DNA of 64,000 nucleotides. Source: Heliopora coerulea (Eukaryota > Cnidaria > Anthozoa > Scleralcyonacea > Helioporidae). The notes under the pieces are model-generated. The model worked only from the letters and a program-made list of their open reading frames with translations, searched no databases and was not told the DNA's origin. A program made the translations under genes and the position numbers. Of this stretch, positions 48,301-61,200 are shown piece by piece. Numbering within the stretch: the first letter of the stretch is position 1; each line of letters begins with the position of its first letter. The DNA is taken from positions 62,001 through 126,000 of the forward strand of contig JASJOG010000012.1 in NCBI GenBank assembly GCA_030142905.1, given 5' to 3'.

Positions 48301-48389
48301 GAATAAAACTAAATCGAAATGGAAAATTTACCTTAGGTCTCAAACACTTTGGTGAAAAAGTAATATTGCCTGTAGAGGAGAATTAGGGC

Positions 48390-49215
48390 AGTTCCCATTA
48401 ATAATCAATATATACAAAACATTATTCAAATAAATCACTCATCTTAACTCACTGCCCGAAATGACAATCGCAAAAGAAGCTTATCTAATCTCAAAATATT
48501 TATGCTCAAAAGGAACTACTTCCTTTTATACAAATGCCATGGACATTTTAAAACACTATAAATGCAATACCTAAATAATTTGACCTGGAATCCACTCCCA
48601 TTCATTCATTAGATTTTATCACAAAAAGCATAAAACAAAAATACATCACCTTTTGGAAGTACAAAATGGAAAACTCTTCCAAGCTGTCTTTTTACTGCAC
48701 TTTCAAAGAAGACTACCATTTGGAAAAACATCTCACAACAATAAAAAACACAAATCAAAGCAAAACATTCACACGATTCCAAATAAGTAAGCACAAATTA
48801 ATGATAGAATACGATCGATACCAAAAATTCTGCAAGAAGAACGACTGTGTATGTTTTGTCAATAAAATGAAGTGGAAGACAATTGCCAGCAACACTTCCA
48901 CCATTGACACGAATCGAAGAGACCGGATGTCGTTAGCAGATATTATCAAGACACCAAACAATGAAATCATTTTATCATTACCAAACTTTATCTTTTCAAG
49001 TTTCAGGGAAAGAGAACAACACCTTGAAGCCAGGAACGCTAGTTGAAAAAAATAACTAGACCTATAGTTACACATTCTAAATAACTGTAACTTCTTTACC
49101 TTCCTTGAAAAGTATTTCACATTAACCTGTACATTAATTATTTGTGATTTGAATTACAAAAATGCTTTAATAATACCTGTAAATAGGTCATGCCAATAAA
49201 GCTATTGTAGATTAT
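48390..49215 (+). mobile_element. LINE ORF2 C-terminal remnant and 3' UTR, plus strand
   Basis: KLSFYCTFKEDYHLEKHL, followed after a few residues by TFTRFQISKHKLMIEYDRYQ, matches the extreme C-terminal region of a cnidarian-type LINE ORF2. The reading then shifts frame and decays. The segment ends near GCCAATAAAGCTATTG at 49191, a common 3' end for these LINEs. Confidence 0.65.
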
Positions 49216-49219
49216 ACCA

Positions 49220-49975
49220 TGCCCCTTTGCAAAAAGACGTTTCTGCAACTCTTCGAAACTCATCTGCTCTGCTCAGCAAACACCATAGGCTCCCAAATCT
49301 TGCTGTTTGGCGTTAACTCAAATTGCTTCGCACTCGATTGGCAGGAGATATCCACATTCGGAAAATTCAGCCCAATAGCAAGAGGGACCAAATGGCTCAT
49401 GTGGTCCCCCCTTTGCAAAACGAGGTTTTGGCAACTCTTCGAAACTTCTCTGATCTGGTCAGCCAAGGCCAGAGGCTCCCAAATTTTACTGTTTGGCATT
49501 GATTCCGATCGTTTGGCACTCGACTGGCGGGAGATATCCACACTTGGAAATTCGGCACATTAACAAAGGGGGGGACCACATTAGCCATGTGGTCCCCCCT
49601 TTGCAAAACGACGTTTCTCCAACTCTTCCATACTTCTCTGATCTGGTCAGCAAAGACGACAGGCTCCCAAATTTTGCTGTTTGGCGTTGACTCCGATCGT
49701 TTGGCACTCGATTGGCAGGAGATATTCACACTTGGAAATTCGGCCCAATAGCAAAGGGGGGACCACATGAGCCATGTGGGCCCCCCCCCCTTTGCAAAAC
49801 GACGTTTCTGTAACTCTTCGAAACTTCTCTGATTCGATTAACAAAGGGCAGAGGCTCCCAAATCTTGCTTTTTGGGGTTGATTCAGATTGTTTGGCACTC
49901 GATTGGCGGGAGATATCCACAGGTCGAAATTCGGCCCAATGGCAAAGGGGGGACCACATGGCTCATGTGGTCCTT
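49220..49975. repeat. 187-bp satellite, cluster 2 (about four units)
   Basis: Units start near 49225, 49408, 49598 and 49789. They are more diverged from one another than in cluster 1. The GGGGACCACAT/ATGTGGTCCCC palindrome is kept at most boundaries and extended by a poly-C run at 49782-49792. Confidence 0.9.
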
Positions 49976-50027
49976 TGTTTTCAAAAAGAAATAACCTCAA
50001 AAAATTAATTTTTAGCCAAAATAATTT

Positions 50028-50303
50028 CATTTGACCCTGACTTGAGTCATTTTAAAACAAAATTGAGCTGATATTTCAAGGTCGAAAATTTCATCAAAAA
50101 GTAAACGGGTTAACCTATGGTTTTTCTCGATTTTTTGAAGTATTTCAAACGTCCGAAATAATCTCCAAAATTGAAAATTTAGGCCTAACCACTTCATTTG
50201 ACCCTGATTTGAGTCATTTTAGGACAAAATTGAGCTCAATTTTCAAGGTCGAAAATTTCACGAAAAAGTAGAGGGTTAAGCCATGGTTTTTGACGATTTG
50301 TCG
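50028..50303. repeat. Diverged tandem duplication of about 169 bp
   Basis: CATTTGACCCTGA..TGAGTCATTTTA..CAAGGTCGAAAATTTCA occurs at 50029-50133 and again at 50197-50303. Confidence 0.8.
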
Positions 50304-51975
50304 ACAAGCTATTATAGTGGTAGGGTGACAAGCTATTATATGTGGTAGAGATTTCTCGTTTTTGATTAGTGTAGGCTTAATAAAGATTATGTTAAAAAGT
50401 CGAGGTTTACGTAAGCTTTCGTGGGCTATACAGCAAATAATCCTCGGTATCCAGTCAGAGGACAACAATTTACTAGACTCTGTTTAATCGTCAGTAAACC
50501 TCAACCACTGTTGTGCTCGTTAGTATTTTAACCTAACGATAACCTTCTCCTGATACTTCTGTCATGAACAATCTACTTTGTTGTGAATTAAGAACTTCTA
50601 AACGTTAATATTATAGTAGACTGCTGTTCAGGCTGGTTAAAAGATGTACAAAAAGACTGTAAGGGTGCCGATGTCGTGAAAAGAAATACGAGTGATTCCC
50701 TGAAACACGGCTTCAACTCGACATATTCGCCTTTCCGTTCATTTCATGAGCAACGTAACCCACAGTTGAAGGAAAATTGCACTCAATTAAATCTTCTATG
50801 ATCAGAAACTGCATTCCACGTTTTGCCTTCTCACTTTTTTGTCTAGTTTGATAAGCGGTCCACAAAACACTAAGCTATCACATTCACATTCTCCTTGTCG
50901 CCGTTCATGAGCATTCTTTCCAACCGCCATCGTTATTTCCTTGTTTCTTTGTTTCCATTCATCTGTGATCGGATCCTTTTTACGGTGCCACGGTTCAACA
51001 ACTTTGCGTATTCTTCAGTTAATCACATTTCTGGAGACATTGGTTCACTTTCAAGCTCCTCCTCGTCTGTTGCTTTGCTTCTTTGAGTTTGAAGCAAGGA
51101 TAAAACTCTACTTCCAAGATCTTCAGCCTAAAATAAAACAGGGAAAAGTAAGATGGAAGCAGGATTGACGACGTGATGATGTTGAGCGGATCGACAACAA
51201 AAATTGGTGAAAAACTGTCTAGTATTTTCCGAACTTATTCAAATATGAACGTCAAGCAAACAGCTTAATTGAAACCTTGGGCTCGAAATAGTCTACTAAG
51301 TTTAGATATGACAAGGTAAAAAATCCACAAGGTTTTTTTTGTGACATTTAGGAATTGGCATGCCAAACTTTTTTAGTATTCTTTCTAAAAACTGCTTCTC
51401 CTCTTTCTTGACTAGAGCTATCCTTTGGTGAGTTAAATCGTCTCGTGTTAGCAAGAGTTAAATTATTATTCAGACAAAAAAGTGTCAACAGAGATCGGCT
51501 TAACGCTTCCCTTTCCAGAGATCTACTTTTTGGTGAGATTAATCGTCTGGCGTTAGTTAGAGAAACACACTGCCAGACCTATCCCAAGAGAGAAGAGTTA
51601 AAGAACAATTATTCGCCGAGATGGAGGCGAAATATCTGCACTATTCACCAAAATTGAGGTGAATACATAGGTTTGAATACTTAATTGCCAAATTTCGTTG
51701 CTTTTTTGGAACCGTCAGGGGCGACGACTTTGTTTATTACCAAAAAAGATGTTCTTCCGTAACGTGAATAAAACTGGACGCCATCTTGTTTTGCTCGGAG
51801 GTGAATAGTCCAGGATACTCCGAGATAGAGGAACCGATCAGATTGCACACAAAACACAATTCACCTGTGAGGTATATGCTAATTAACAATCATTCGCTGA
51901 AGGCGAAGTGAACATTGAATTAAAATTGAAAAGGGGATTATTAAAAAATGTTCACTGAGCCTGACGTGAATAATT
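50304..51975. other. Intergenic region 3' of INTS11
   Basis: No gene is recognised. It includes a short imperfect duplication around 51426 and 51531 (TTGGTGAG..TTAATCGTCT). The 3' UTR of INTS11 should reach into this region; an AATAAA on the minus strand near 51733 is one weak candidate poly(A) signal. Confidence 0.4.
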
Positions 51976-52195
51976 GTTTTAGTATAACTACACAGGTGAT
52001 TATTTGAAAGAAAGTTGTGAACTCGCACTTTTAAAATTTCCTCGGTAACATTTACAAAGGTAGTTGCCATCTTGTTTCTGAGCCGTCAATGTAATATTCA
52101 CCTGTAAGTGATTATTGAGATTTATGAGGTAATTTTCTGGTCAACCGCCACGCCGGGTTTTCGATAATCACCTGTGCAGTTATACTAAAAACTAA
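51976..52195. mobile_element. MITE with terminal inverted repeats
   Basis: TTTTAGTATAACTACACAGG at the left end and its inverted copy CCTGTGCAGTTATACTAAAA at the right end enclose about 170 bp with no coding potential. Confidence 0.7.
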
Positions 52196-52298
52196 CAACT
52201 GCTGACATTACTAAGTAATGTCAACAGTAACTTACTAAGTAACTTACTACGACATTCGAAAGGTTAAAAAACAAAAGAACAGTGTATTTAAGAACGTA

Positions 52299-55200
52299 TT
52301 ATGGGTAAACACATGCCTGGTAGATCCAAGAGACCAGAACATCACAGTTTGTGTTCTCTTCGCCTTTTGACGTGGAACCTGAAGAAAGCTGAAAGAGACG
52401 TCAAGTGAAAACTTAACGCTAACAAACCATTCCGTGAAATGTTTAATCATCTATATTTTCGATCTACACGTACTTTTTAAAGTAATTTCACATGGGGGAA
52501 ATTGCGTTTTTGTTGTTGGTCGAAACCATGTAACTCGGGAATCAAATTCTTCCTGTTATGGTTTTAAAAAGCTAGACTTCGCCCAAGTTACACTGTATGT
52601 TCCAGTTTAAACACAATTAGAACAGATACATTTCAAACTGTATTCTCGCTGTCAATGTCATTGAAGAATTTTTCTTACCTTGACTAAAACTGAGTCAACA
52701 GCCAAAACTCCTTCTGCGATTCTCTGAACGTTTTGCTCTGGTAAGGAACTGTAAGGGAGATATTTTTTATTAAACATGTGCACTATTATCACTGTCACCA
52801 CCAACATTATAATCATTACCATTATCGCTACCATAATCATCCCCCTCGTCTTCATGACCATCATCATCACCATGGTTATCACAATCAACACCACCATCAT
52901 CATCAGCTTCATTATTATCTTCATCCAGATCATTATCATTACCATCATCATCATCACCTCTGCCACTCACCATCACGATATTCATCAACATCATTTTCAT
53001 CATCATCATCATCATTTCCATCATCATCATCGTTATCATCGTCACCATTATTATCACCACCATCATCACCATCGTCAACACCAGCATCATCATTAGCTTC
53101 ACCATCATTATTATCACCATTATTATCACCACCATTATCACCATTATTGTCAACACCATCATCATCATGATCAGCTTCATCATCAGTTTCACTGTCATCA
53201 TCTAGATCATGGTCATCTTTACCATTGCCATCACCACCATCAGGTTCATCTTCATCCTCATCACGATTACGGTCACAAGTCATCATCATCAGAGTTAATA
53301 CCGTCAACTAACCTTTGAAGTAGTGACTGTAGCTGTTCCATTACGTCATTTGCTGATTTCCTTGTATCCAGATTAACTGAGGACGTAAATCTCAACTGAT
53401 GCTCTACCAGACCCAGTTCTTTAAATGCCTCACTTTGTTCTAATAACCTCAACGACTGCAAGACACGACGGAAAATTGTTACGACCGTCTTCAGCAAACC
53501 ATTAAAACGAAGCGATTGCAGCATGAGAACATGACGAATGTCTTCATACGTGAAAGTTTCATGGACAAAGTTTTATACCATTGCAAAATAGTCAAAAGTA
53601 TATCTCTGCAGAACATGATTTAAAATCCCTAATTCTAAATTTCGAGTTTGTCCTTTTTCTTACAGTGTCTTTCATGACCAGGACACCGCGCACAGGAAGC
53701 TTGTCAAGAACTCTGGCACGTTTGGAACCTGGAACGAAGAATAAAATATCAGCGTCTCACAGTAAGTGTGAGCAGCACAAAAGGCCAGGGTAATATGGAA
53801 AATGGACGTGAGAAGTAAAGGACGGTTAGAAACTACAAAGGGAAAATAATCTGGGGTAAATAAATTATTGTAGAGAAGTTTAGGCTCGAGTAATGAAATA
53901 AACGCGACGCCAGTTAAATGGTTGGACAAGAGTGATTTCGAAGAAAATGAAATGACAGAACGGAGGGGTGGATTACGCATTAATGAAGAAATTAAAGAAA
54001 GGGAGGGGAAATTTATGGAAGTGAAGGATATGGAAGGGAATTAAAAGGGAAGGAAAGGAAAGAAAAGGAATAAAAGGAGCGGGATGGAATGGGAAGGGAA
54101 ATTTACGGAAGGGTAGGAAATGGAAGGGAAGGAAAGGGAAACGAAGGGGCGGAATGGAATGGAAAGGAATGGGAAAAAAAGGGAGAAGGAAGAGAAGGTA
54201 CGGAATAGGAAATTTACGGAAGAGTAGGATATGGAGGAGAGGGAAAGGAAAGAAAGGAAAGGGAAGAGAAAGAAAGGAAAGGGAAGAGAAAGAAAGAAAA
54301 GGGAAGGAAAAGAAAGGAAAAGAAAGGAAGAGACGGAGGACAAGGGAGAGAATATAAGAAAGGAATAAAAGAAGGTAAGACAATGGAAGAAAAGAGAATG
54401 AAAACGAAATGAAAAAGAGGAAAGGAACGGAAGAAAAGGCAAAAGGAAGGTAAGGAATTGAAAGGAAAGGAAACGGAAGAGGAAGAGGAAGGGAAGAGAA
54501 ATTGGGGAAGGGGTAGGATGGGAAGGAAAGGGATACGAAGGGAAAATAACATAGGAGGACACACCAGATAACCTCATGGAGGGAGCGAGAAACCTTAAAC
54601 ACAAATCTAATATTAACATTTCGAACCTTGAGCACTTTCTTTATCCATGCTTCGCTTCAGCAGACTAAGAGACATGTCCACGCTGACCTGAGGAGTTGTT
54701 GCTATGGAAATGGTTTCACCATTGGCAGGTTTTGAACATCCAATGCCTCCAGGAACAAAAACGTTTTCAAGTAAAAGAAACGCCAGTATAACATACTTTG
54801 TAGGTTAACAATTTACGTCAATATTCAATTAATAACTTTAGACTACGGTAACGCAATGTAAAATAGCACAATTTACTCACCAAACTCTTCTTTAATTTTA
54901 TCCCTTAAGAAGTCCATCTTTTGCGATTCACCGTGAACTAAGATAACATGTCGTGGTTCAGCCTCAATACAAAAGAAACGGAATGAAAATAGTGGAATAG
55001 ATGGGCAATCCACTCAGACACCAGAATGGGATAGCTGAGAGACAGCTGAGCTGTCTTGGCATCTGTCAGAGAAACTAAAGTGTTTACCTGTCGAATTAAC
55101 TGCATGATTCCCTTGGCATCGGCATGAGCACTGAAGTTAAATGAAAGTTGGGTGACAGAGATAAATGAAAGAAAAATATCGAAGGAAAATGGGAAGATAA

Positions 55201-58200
55201 GGAACTGGAAAACTGAGGTAGCGATGGGGAAAAACGGTAGAAAGGAAAGATGGAACAAAGGAAGGAAGGAAGGGGGGAGGGAGGAAGGAACGAACGAACG
55301 AAGGAACGAACGAAGGACGAAAGGAGGGAGGGAGGAAAGGAGGGAGGGAGGAAAGGAGGGAAGGAACGAACGAACGAACGAACGAAGGGAGGAAGAAAGG
55401 AGGGAGGGAAGAAAAGGAGGAAGGAAGGAAGAAGGAAAGAAAGAAGGAAGGGAGGAAGGAAGGAAGGAAGGAAGGAAGGAAGGAAGGAAGGAAGGAAGGA
55501 AGGAAGGAAAGAAGGAAGGAAGGAAGGAAGGACAGGAAGGGAGGAAGGAAGGACAGGAAGGACAAGAAGGAAGGAAAGAAAGAAGGAAGGAAGGAAGGAA
55601 GGAAGGAAGGAAGGAAAGAAGGAAAGAAGGAAAGAAGGACAGGAAGGAAGGAAAGATGGAAAGAACGAAGGAACAAACGAAGGAATGAACGAAGGAATGA
55701 AAGAAGGAAGAAAAGAGGAAAGGAAGAAAGGAGGGTAGGAAGGTAGGTTTACCTGAAAGATAGCTGCTGCACGGAAAGTTTGACATCAATCTGTGGCAAA
55801 ATTAAGCTTCCAAAGTGAGCAACGAGTGTACAAATTGACCACTTGCAGTTTAAACACACATCTGATCAAGCTAACGTTGTTTTTAGGCAAAGTATACAAC
55901 AACGACTTTGATGGAAAAACAACTGTGTCGTGTATATCAAAAACCTACCGTGGTCTTCTTATCCAGTTCTATCTTCTTTTGTCCTGCAAGTACCTTGTGT
56001 CCAACAGTTCCGGCAACACAGTATCCAGGAATAACAATCTGAGCAAACACCGAAATTTATTTCTAGTTAACCCATTCAATTAATGCATCACTGCGGTATA
56101 GAACAGAAGTGGGCGGAGTAGTGTGAACAGAGTAAAGTATGACATAACAGATTACGCTAAGATGGGATAAGATTTTCATTTTAGTAGCCTCAATATTTAC
56201 CATATTCTTTTCATCGGGGGCCCACTTTTTAAATAACTGGAGTGAGAGTCCGGAATGCAACATTCCTGGAGTAGCAAATACAACCTAGGTTTGAAAGTAA
56301 ACAGTTAAGTAAAATGGAGGGCAGCGAAAGTGAATTTTAGTTCACAAAATAGGTTTGATATAGAAAATAATGATAATTTCGTCGAAGCACATACTTGCAT
56401 AAAAATTATTGGTACAAGTGATGTTTAACGGATGCACTTGACCGCTGACCTGTATAGTCGGCTCAACAACAAATAAGAGTTTTCTGCTAGAAATTTAAAT
56501 ACAGCCGTGACCACAGTCAAACGTGAAATAGCTATAGTGTACTGAGATATCATTCAATTCACAAAAGATAAACTCTACCACCAATAGTAACCCTAACTCT
56601 TAACCCGAATCGTTACCCTACGCCTAACCCTAAATAAATACATGTCGTTTTAACATTTTTAATAAACTCGTTTTTCCTTGCATTGTCTCAAAATTTCTCG
56701 CCAAGTCTCACTTAACTCGACTCTTGAGCCAGCAATACTAGTCAGCATCCTGGTGTGCGTCCGCTAAACTGCACTCTAGCGAAATTGTTTATTTAAACGA
56801 GAAGTATTACCATCGGTCCCGGATTATCAGCGAAGGATCGTTCGAAGGGCTAAATCGTTAAAAAGGGAAAATATGTACTTTATATTATATTTACATGAAA
56901 TCAATCATTATTGTTACAAGGGGAATACAAAACACAGAACGCAATATAAAACACAGTGTTAAGTTTAGCAACACCAAGTATGGCAACATCAGTGTCGTGC
57001 TGGCTCCAAGCAGATGCCCGGAAAATCTTACCTCAAAGTGCCCGCCCTGTTATTTACATCCTGAAGCTCACATTACAAAATTATGTGTAGTAGAAGAGAA
57101 AAATAATTAAAGCAAATTGTTCATACTAAAACGGATTAGTCAAATGTGCATGATATTTTCTTCTAATGCAAATTCCAATTCTGACATAAATTTAATTCTA
57201 ACACAAGTTCTAATTCTAATAGAAATTCTAACTCTAATAGTAATTCAATACAAATTCTAATTCTAATATAAAACTCTAATTCCTATTGAAATTCTAATTC
57301 CTATTGAAATTATAATTCCAATTGAAATTATAATTCCAATTGAAATTATAATTCCAATTGAAATTATAATTCCAATTGAAATTATAATTCTAATAGAAAG
57401 TCTAATTTTAATTGAAATTCTAATTGTATTAGAAATTTTAATCCTAATAGAAATTCTCATTGTAATGGAAATTATAATTGCAATAGAAATTATAATTGTA
57501 AAAGAAATTTTAATAGAAATTATTATTGTAATGGAAATTATAATTGTATTGGAAATTATAATTGTATTGGAAATTATAATTGTAACAGAAATTAAAATTG
57601 TAACGAAAATTATTATTGTGATGGAAATTATAATTGTAATGGAAATTATAATTGTAATAGAAATTATAATTGAAATAGAAATTATAATTGTAATGGAAAT
57701 TATAATTGAAATGGAAATTATAATTGTAAAGGAAATTATAATTGTAAACAAAATTATAATTGTAATATAAATTATAATTGCAAACAAAACTATAATTGTA
57801 AAAGAAATTATAACTGTAATAGAAATTATAACTGTAATAGAAATTATAACTGTAATAGAAATTATAACTTTAATAGAAATTATAACTGTAATAGAAATAA
57901 TAATTGAAATGGAAATTATAATCGTAATTGAAATTGTAATAGAAGTTATAATTGTAATAGAAATAATCATTGTAGTAGGAATCATAATTGTAATAGAAAT
58001 AATAATAGTACTGGAAATTACAACTGTTATAGAAATTATAATTGTAATGGAAATTATAATTGTAAACAAAATTATAATTGTAATGGAAAGTGTAATTGAA
58101 ATGGAAATTGTAATTGTGATTGGAATTATAATTGTAATAGAAATTGTAATTGTAATAGAAATTGTATTAGTAACTACAATTATAATAGAAATTATGATTG

Positions 58201-61200
58201 TAATAGAAATTCTAATTTTAATCAAATTTGTAATTCTAATGGTAATTCTAATTTTAATACAAATTCTAATTCTAATTGAAATTCTAATTCTAATAGAAAT
58301 TCTAATTGTGACAGACATTCTAATTCTCACGGAAATTTTAATTCTAATAGAAACTGGAATTCTAATACAAATTGGAATTCTAATACAAATTGGAATTCTA
58401 ATACAAATTGGAATTCTAATACAAATTGGAATTCTAATACAAATTGAAATTCTAATAGAAATTGGAATTCTAATAGAAAATGGAATTCTAATAGAAAATG
58501 GAATTCTAATAGAAAATGGAATTCCAGTAGAAAATGAAATTCTAATAGAAATTGGAATTCTAACAGAAGTTCTAATTGTAATAAAATTATAATTCTAGTA
58601 GAAATTCTAATAGAAATTGTCATGGAGACTGTCATTCTAATAGAATCTTTACGTGATATTTTCTTGTTATTCGAAAGTGAAATCAAGATTCAAGACTTCT
58701 TCATGTCAACGACTTACCATCCATCGCAGTTTCAAGGTGAAATCAAAGTCCACACGAATATAATTTACACAAAATGCATAAACCCACAACTAGCCAGCGA
58801 TCAGAACTGGCTTTTGAAGCAAATTTAGCACTGCTACTAATAGGCGCCACAAGAGGAGCCGACCAGGAAGTCTCCCGGTGTCCCGGTGAACCAGCACACA
58901 CAGTGCAATGCACTGAAACGCGACATAAAGCCACAAGACACATCAAAACACAATACAGAATGACACCACAGCACGTGACACGGTACAGCACGGCATAGTG
59001 CGACGAGACAACGAAACGCAGCACAATACTAAACAACCGAACTAACTTCAACACCATTCAACATAACTCAATGTAACTTTACCTTGATATGCTTAAAGTC
59101 AAACATGTTCCGCTGAACAAATGTATTGCGTATTTTCTGATTGGTCCATGTAATAAACAGCTTATAATAATGATTCGCCTTAAAATTAAAGGAAAAGGTG
59201 CGTCAACATTATTCTCTACGAGGATTTTTTATTTATTCTCCAAATTCGAGGTACACCGGTGAGTCGTCGAGTCAGAAACGGGAAGGAGATAAGGGATAGT
59301 AAACGATGAGGGAAAACCGGAAGGGTAAAAAAGGGAGGAATGGGGGGCAAAAGAAAAGAGGGAAAGATGGCGTAGGGTTGTGAGGTTGGGAAAAGGAATG
59401 GGTAAGAATCAGGAGGAGCTGGGAGAAGACGTGACAAGGAACCGAGGGTTAATATCACTCTATTTACCGCAACCCGATTTCCACTCCTAATATACCCAAA
59501 TCCATAAAGTTTACTTCGCCACCTTTTCAGTCAGTCCAGTTGAGAAAAATATAGGAGCTTTCAAGTTCATCCTTTCCCTTTAGTAAAACAAAAAGGTAGC
59601 TTTGAATTACAGTGACATTTAAATCGGCCTAACGTATTAAATAATCCACATTTGTCAATCTTCCACACAGCGCATCTTACCAGTACGTTTCTAAAAGTAT
59701 ACACAACTCTTGAGCTCGTCCCAGAGCAAACACCGGAATGAGGACCTGTGAAACGAGACAACGCCATGAATATAAAACTTTTCTATAAGGAATAACTAGT
59801 TTTCAGCAAAATGAAGAAATAAATAGTGAAATGAGGACATAAAATACCTTTCCACCTCTGTCCATAGTATCATGAACTTTCTTCAATAACTCTCGCTCGC
59901 GAACCCTAGGAGAATGAAGTGGTTACTTTATACAAGTGTGGGTTGGTTATTATGAGCGTTCTTTGATAACTTTAGCTCACGGAGCATAGAAACATGAAGT
60001 AATCACTTACAGATATGTACGTCGATTTTGATTAGCGTCTACGCTCGGTTATTTCCTTGTCACTGTATCTAACCGCGTACTTGTACTGATTTGTTTACTT
60101 GTCTAGCTTTCTGTGCCTGTGTTTCTCTTGTATATTGGGTGTTTCTGTCTCTCTTCTAAGGCTCAGGATTAACATTAAACTTACCGTATTTACTCGAATA
60201 AGCGCCGCAGCGCTTATAAAATTTCACGAGTTCTTGATGCGGCCCTTATTCGAGGGTGGCGCTGATTAAAACTAATTTAAATAAACGATTCGGGATAAAA
60301 CATAACTACTTTTTATTTCTAATAACAAAAACAACCAGAACAAGATAAATGAAACGCACGCCAAAGTATCGTCACCATTAATGTCACTATCTTATCCACG
60401 ATCGGATTTAAATCTGGTCGAGGCCAAACACCTGCACCGAGGGACTAGCTTCTTCAATATCATTGCGAATAAGCGCCGCATTCTTCTTGAGTGCGGCGCT
60501 TATTCGAGTAAATATGATAGCTACCCTTCAGGCAATAATCTAGAAATCTACGCTACTAGTACTTTCCTCTTCTCTTTCAAAAAATCATTAAGTAGCAGTT
60601 TTATCAGAATCTTACACCTTGAATTTTCCTTAGATACTCAATACATAAGAACCTGCTCAGGCTGTCTTAGGTTCTTACACGCGAGTTTTTACTGTATATC
60701 CAAAAATTCAACTGACCTTTTGGAGTCTCTTATTGTTGTGGCATATGTCGACTCTGTTATCAAGACATCTGGCCGGCACTTATCAATCCACGCCGCCCTG
60801 AATACAGCATATTCAAAGTGAGAGATTAAAATGCCACCCAGATAGGTAATTACTTTTTTAATGCGTCATAAAGGCATTATGTCTTAAATGGAGCATTTGA
60901 CAATTTTAAAACAAAATTACTGCGATCCGCATATGTAGAGTTATTTCGTGTTGTTTGACCAATTGAATTTAATATCTAAGCCAGGGTCTTCAACCAAAAT
61001 CTTTCGTGACCACAATTTCTGGATTCGTCACTACCAAAGAGCCTAGTCTCAAGATGTTTACTACTTATTGACCGAGCGTGAGGTCTGGAGAGTACAGAAG
61101 AAATAAGCGAGGTCAGACCGAGGTCTGTGCAAAAACAGAGGTCCGATATTTCACTAGTAGATACCGAACAAGCGAGGTCAATAAGTAGTTTATTATATGG

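Noticed and set aside
50895..51168. Plus-strand frames with a Ser-rich end near 51060.
   Set aside because: No domain, and two overlapping frames are equally open. A minus-strand reading as an INTS11 tail was noted but its splice phase does not fit.
54938..55789. Long minus-strand frame rich in Ser, Phe, Leu and Pro spanning two INTS11 exons.
   Set aside because: It is the (GGAA)n intron read through; only the segments 55753-55790 and 55088-55130 are coding.
57263..58592. Ile-rich open frames on both strands.
   Set aside because: They are produced by the hexanucleotide satellite.
60381..60821. 146-codon plus-strand frame.
   Set aside because: It overlaps a MITE and the antisense of an INTS11 exon and has no recognisable domain.
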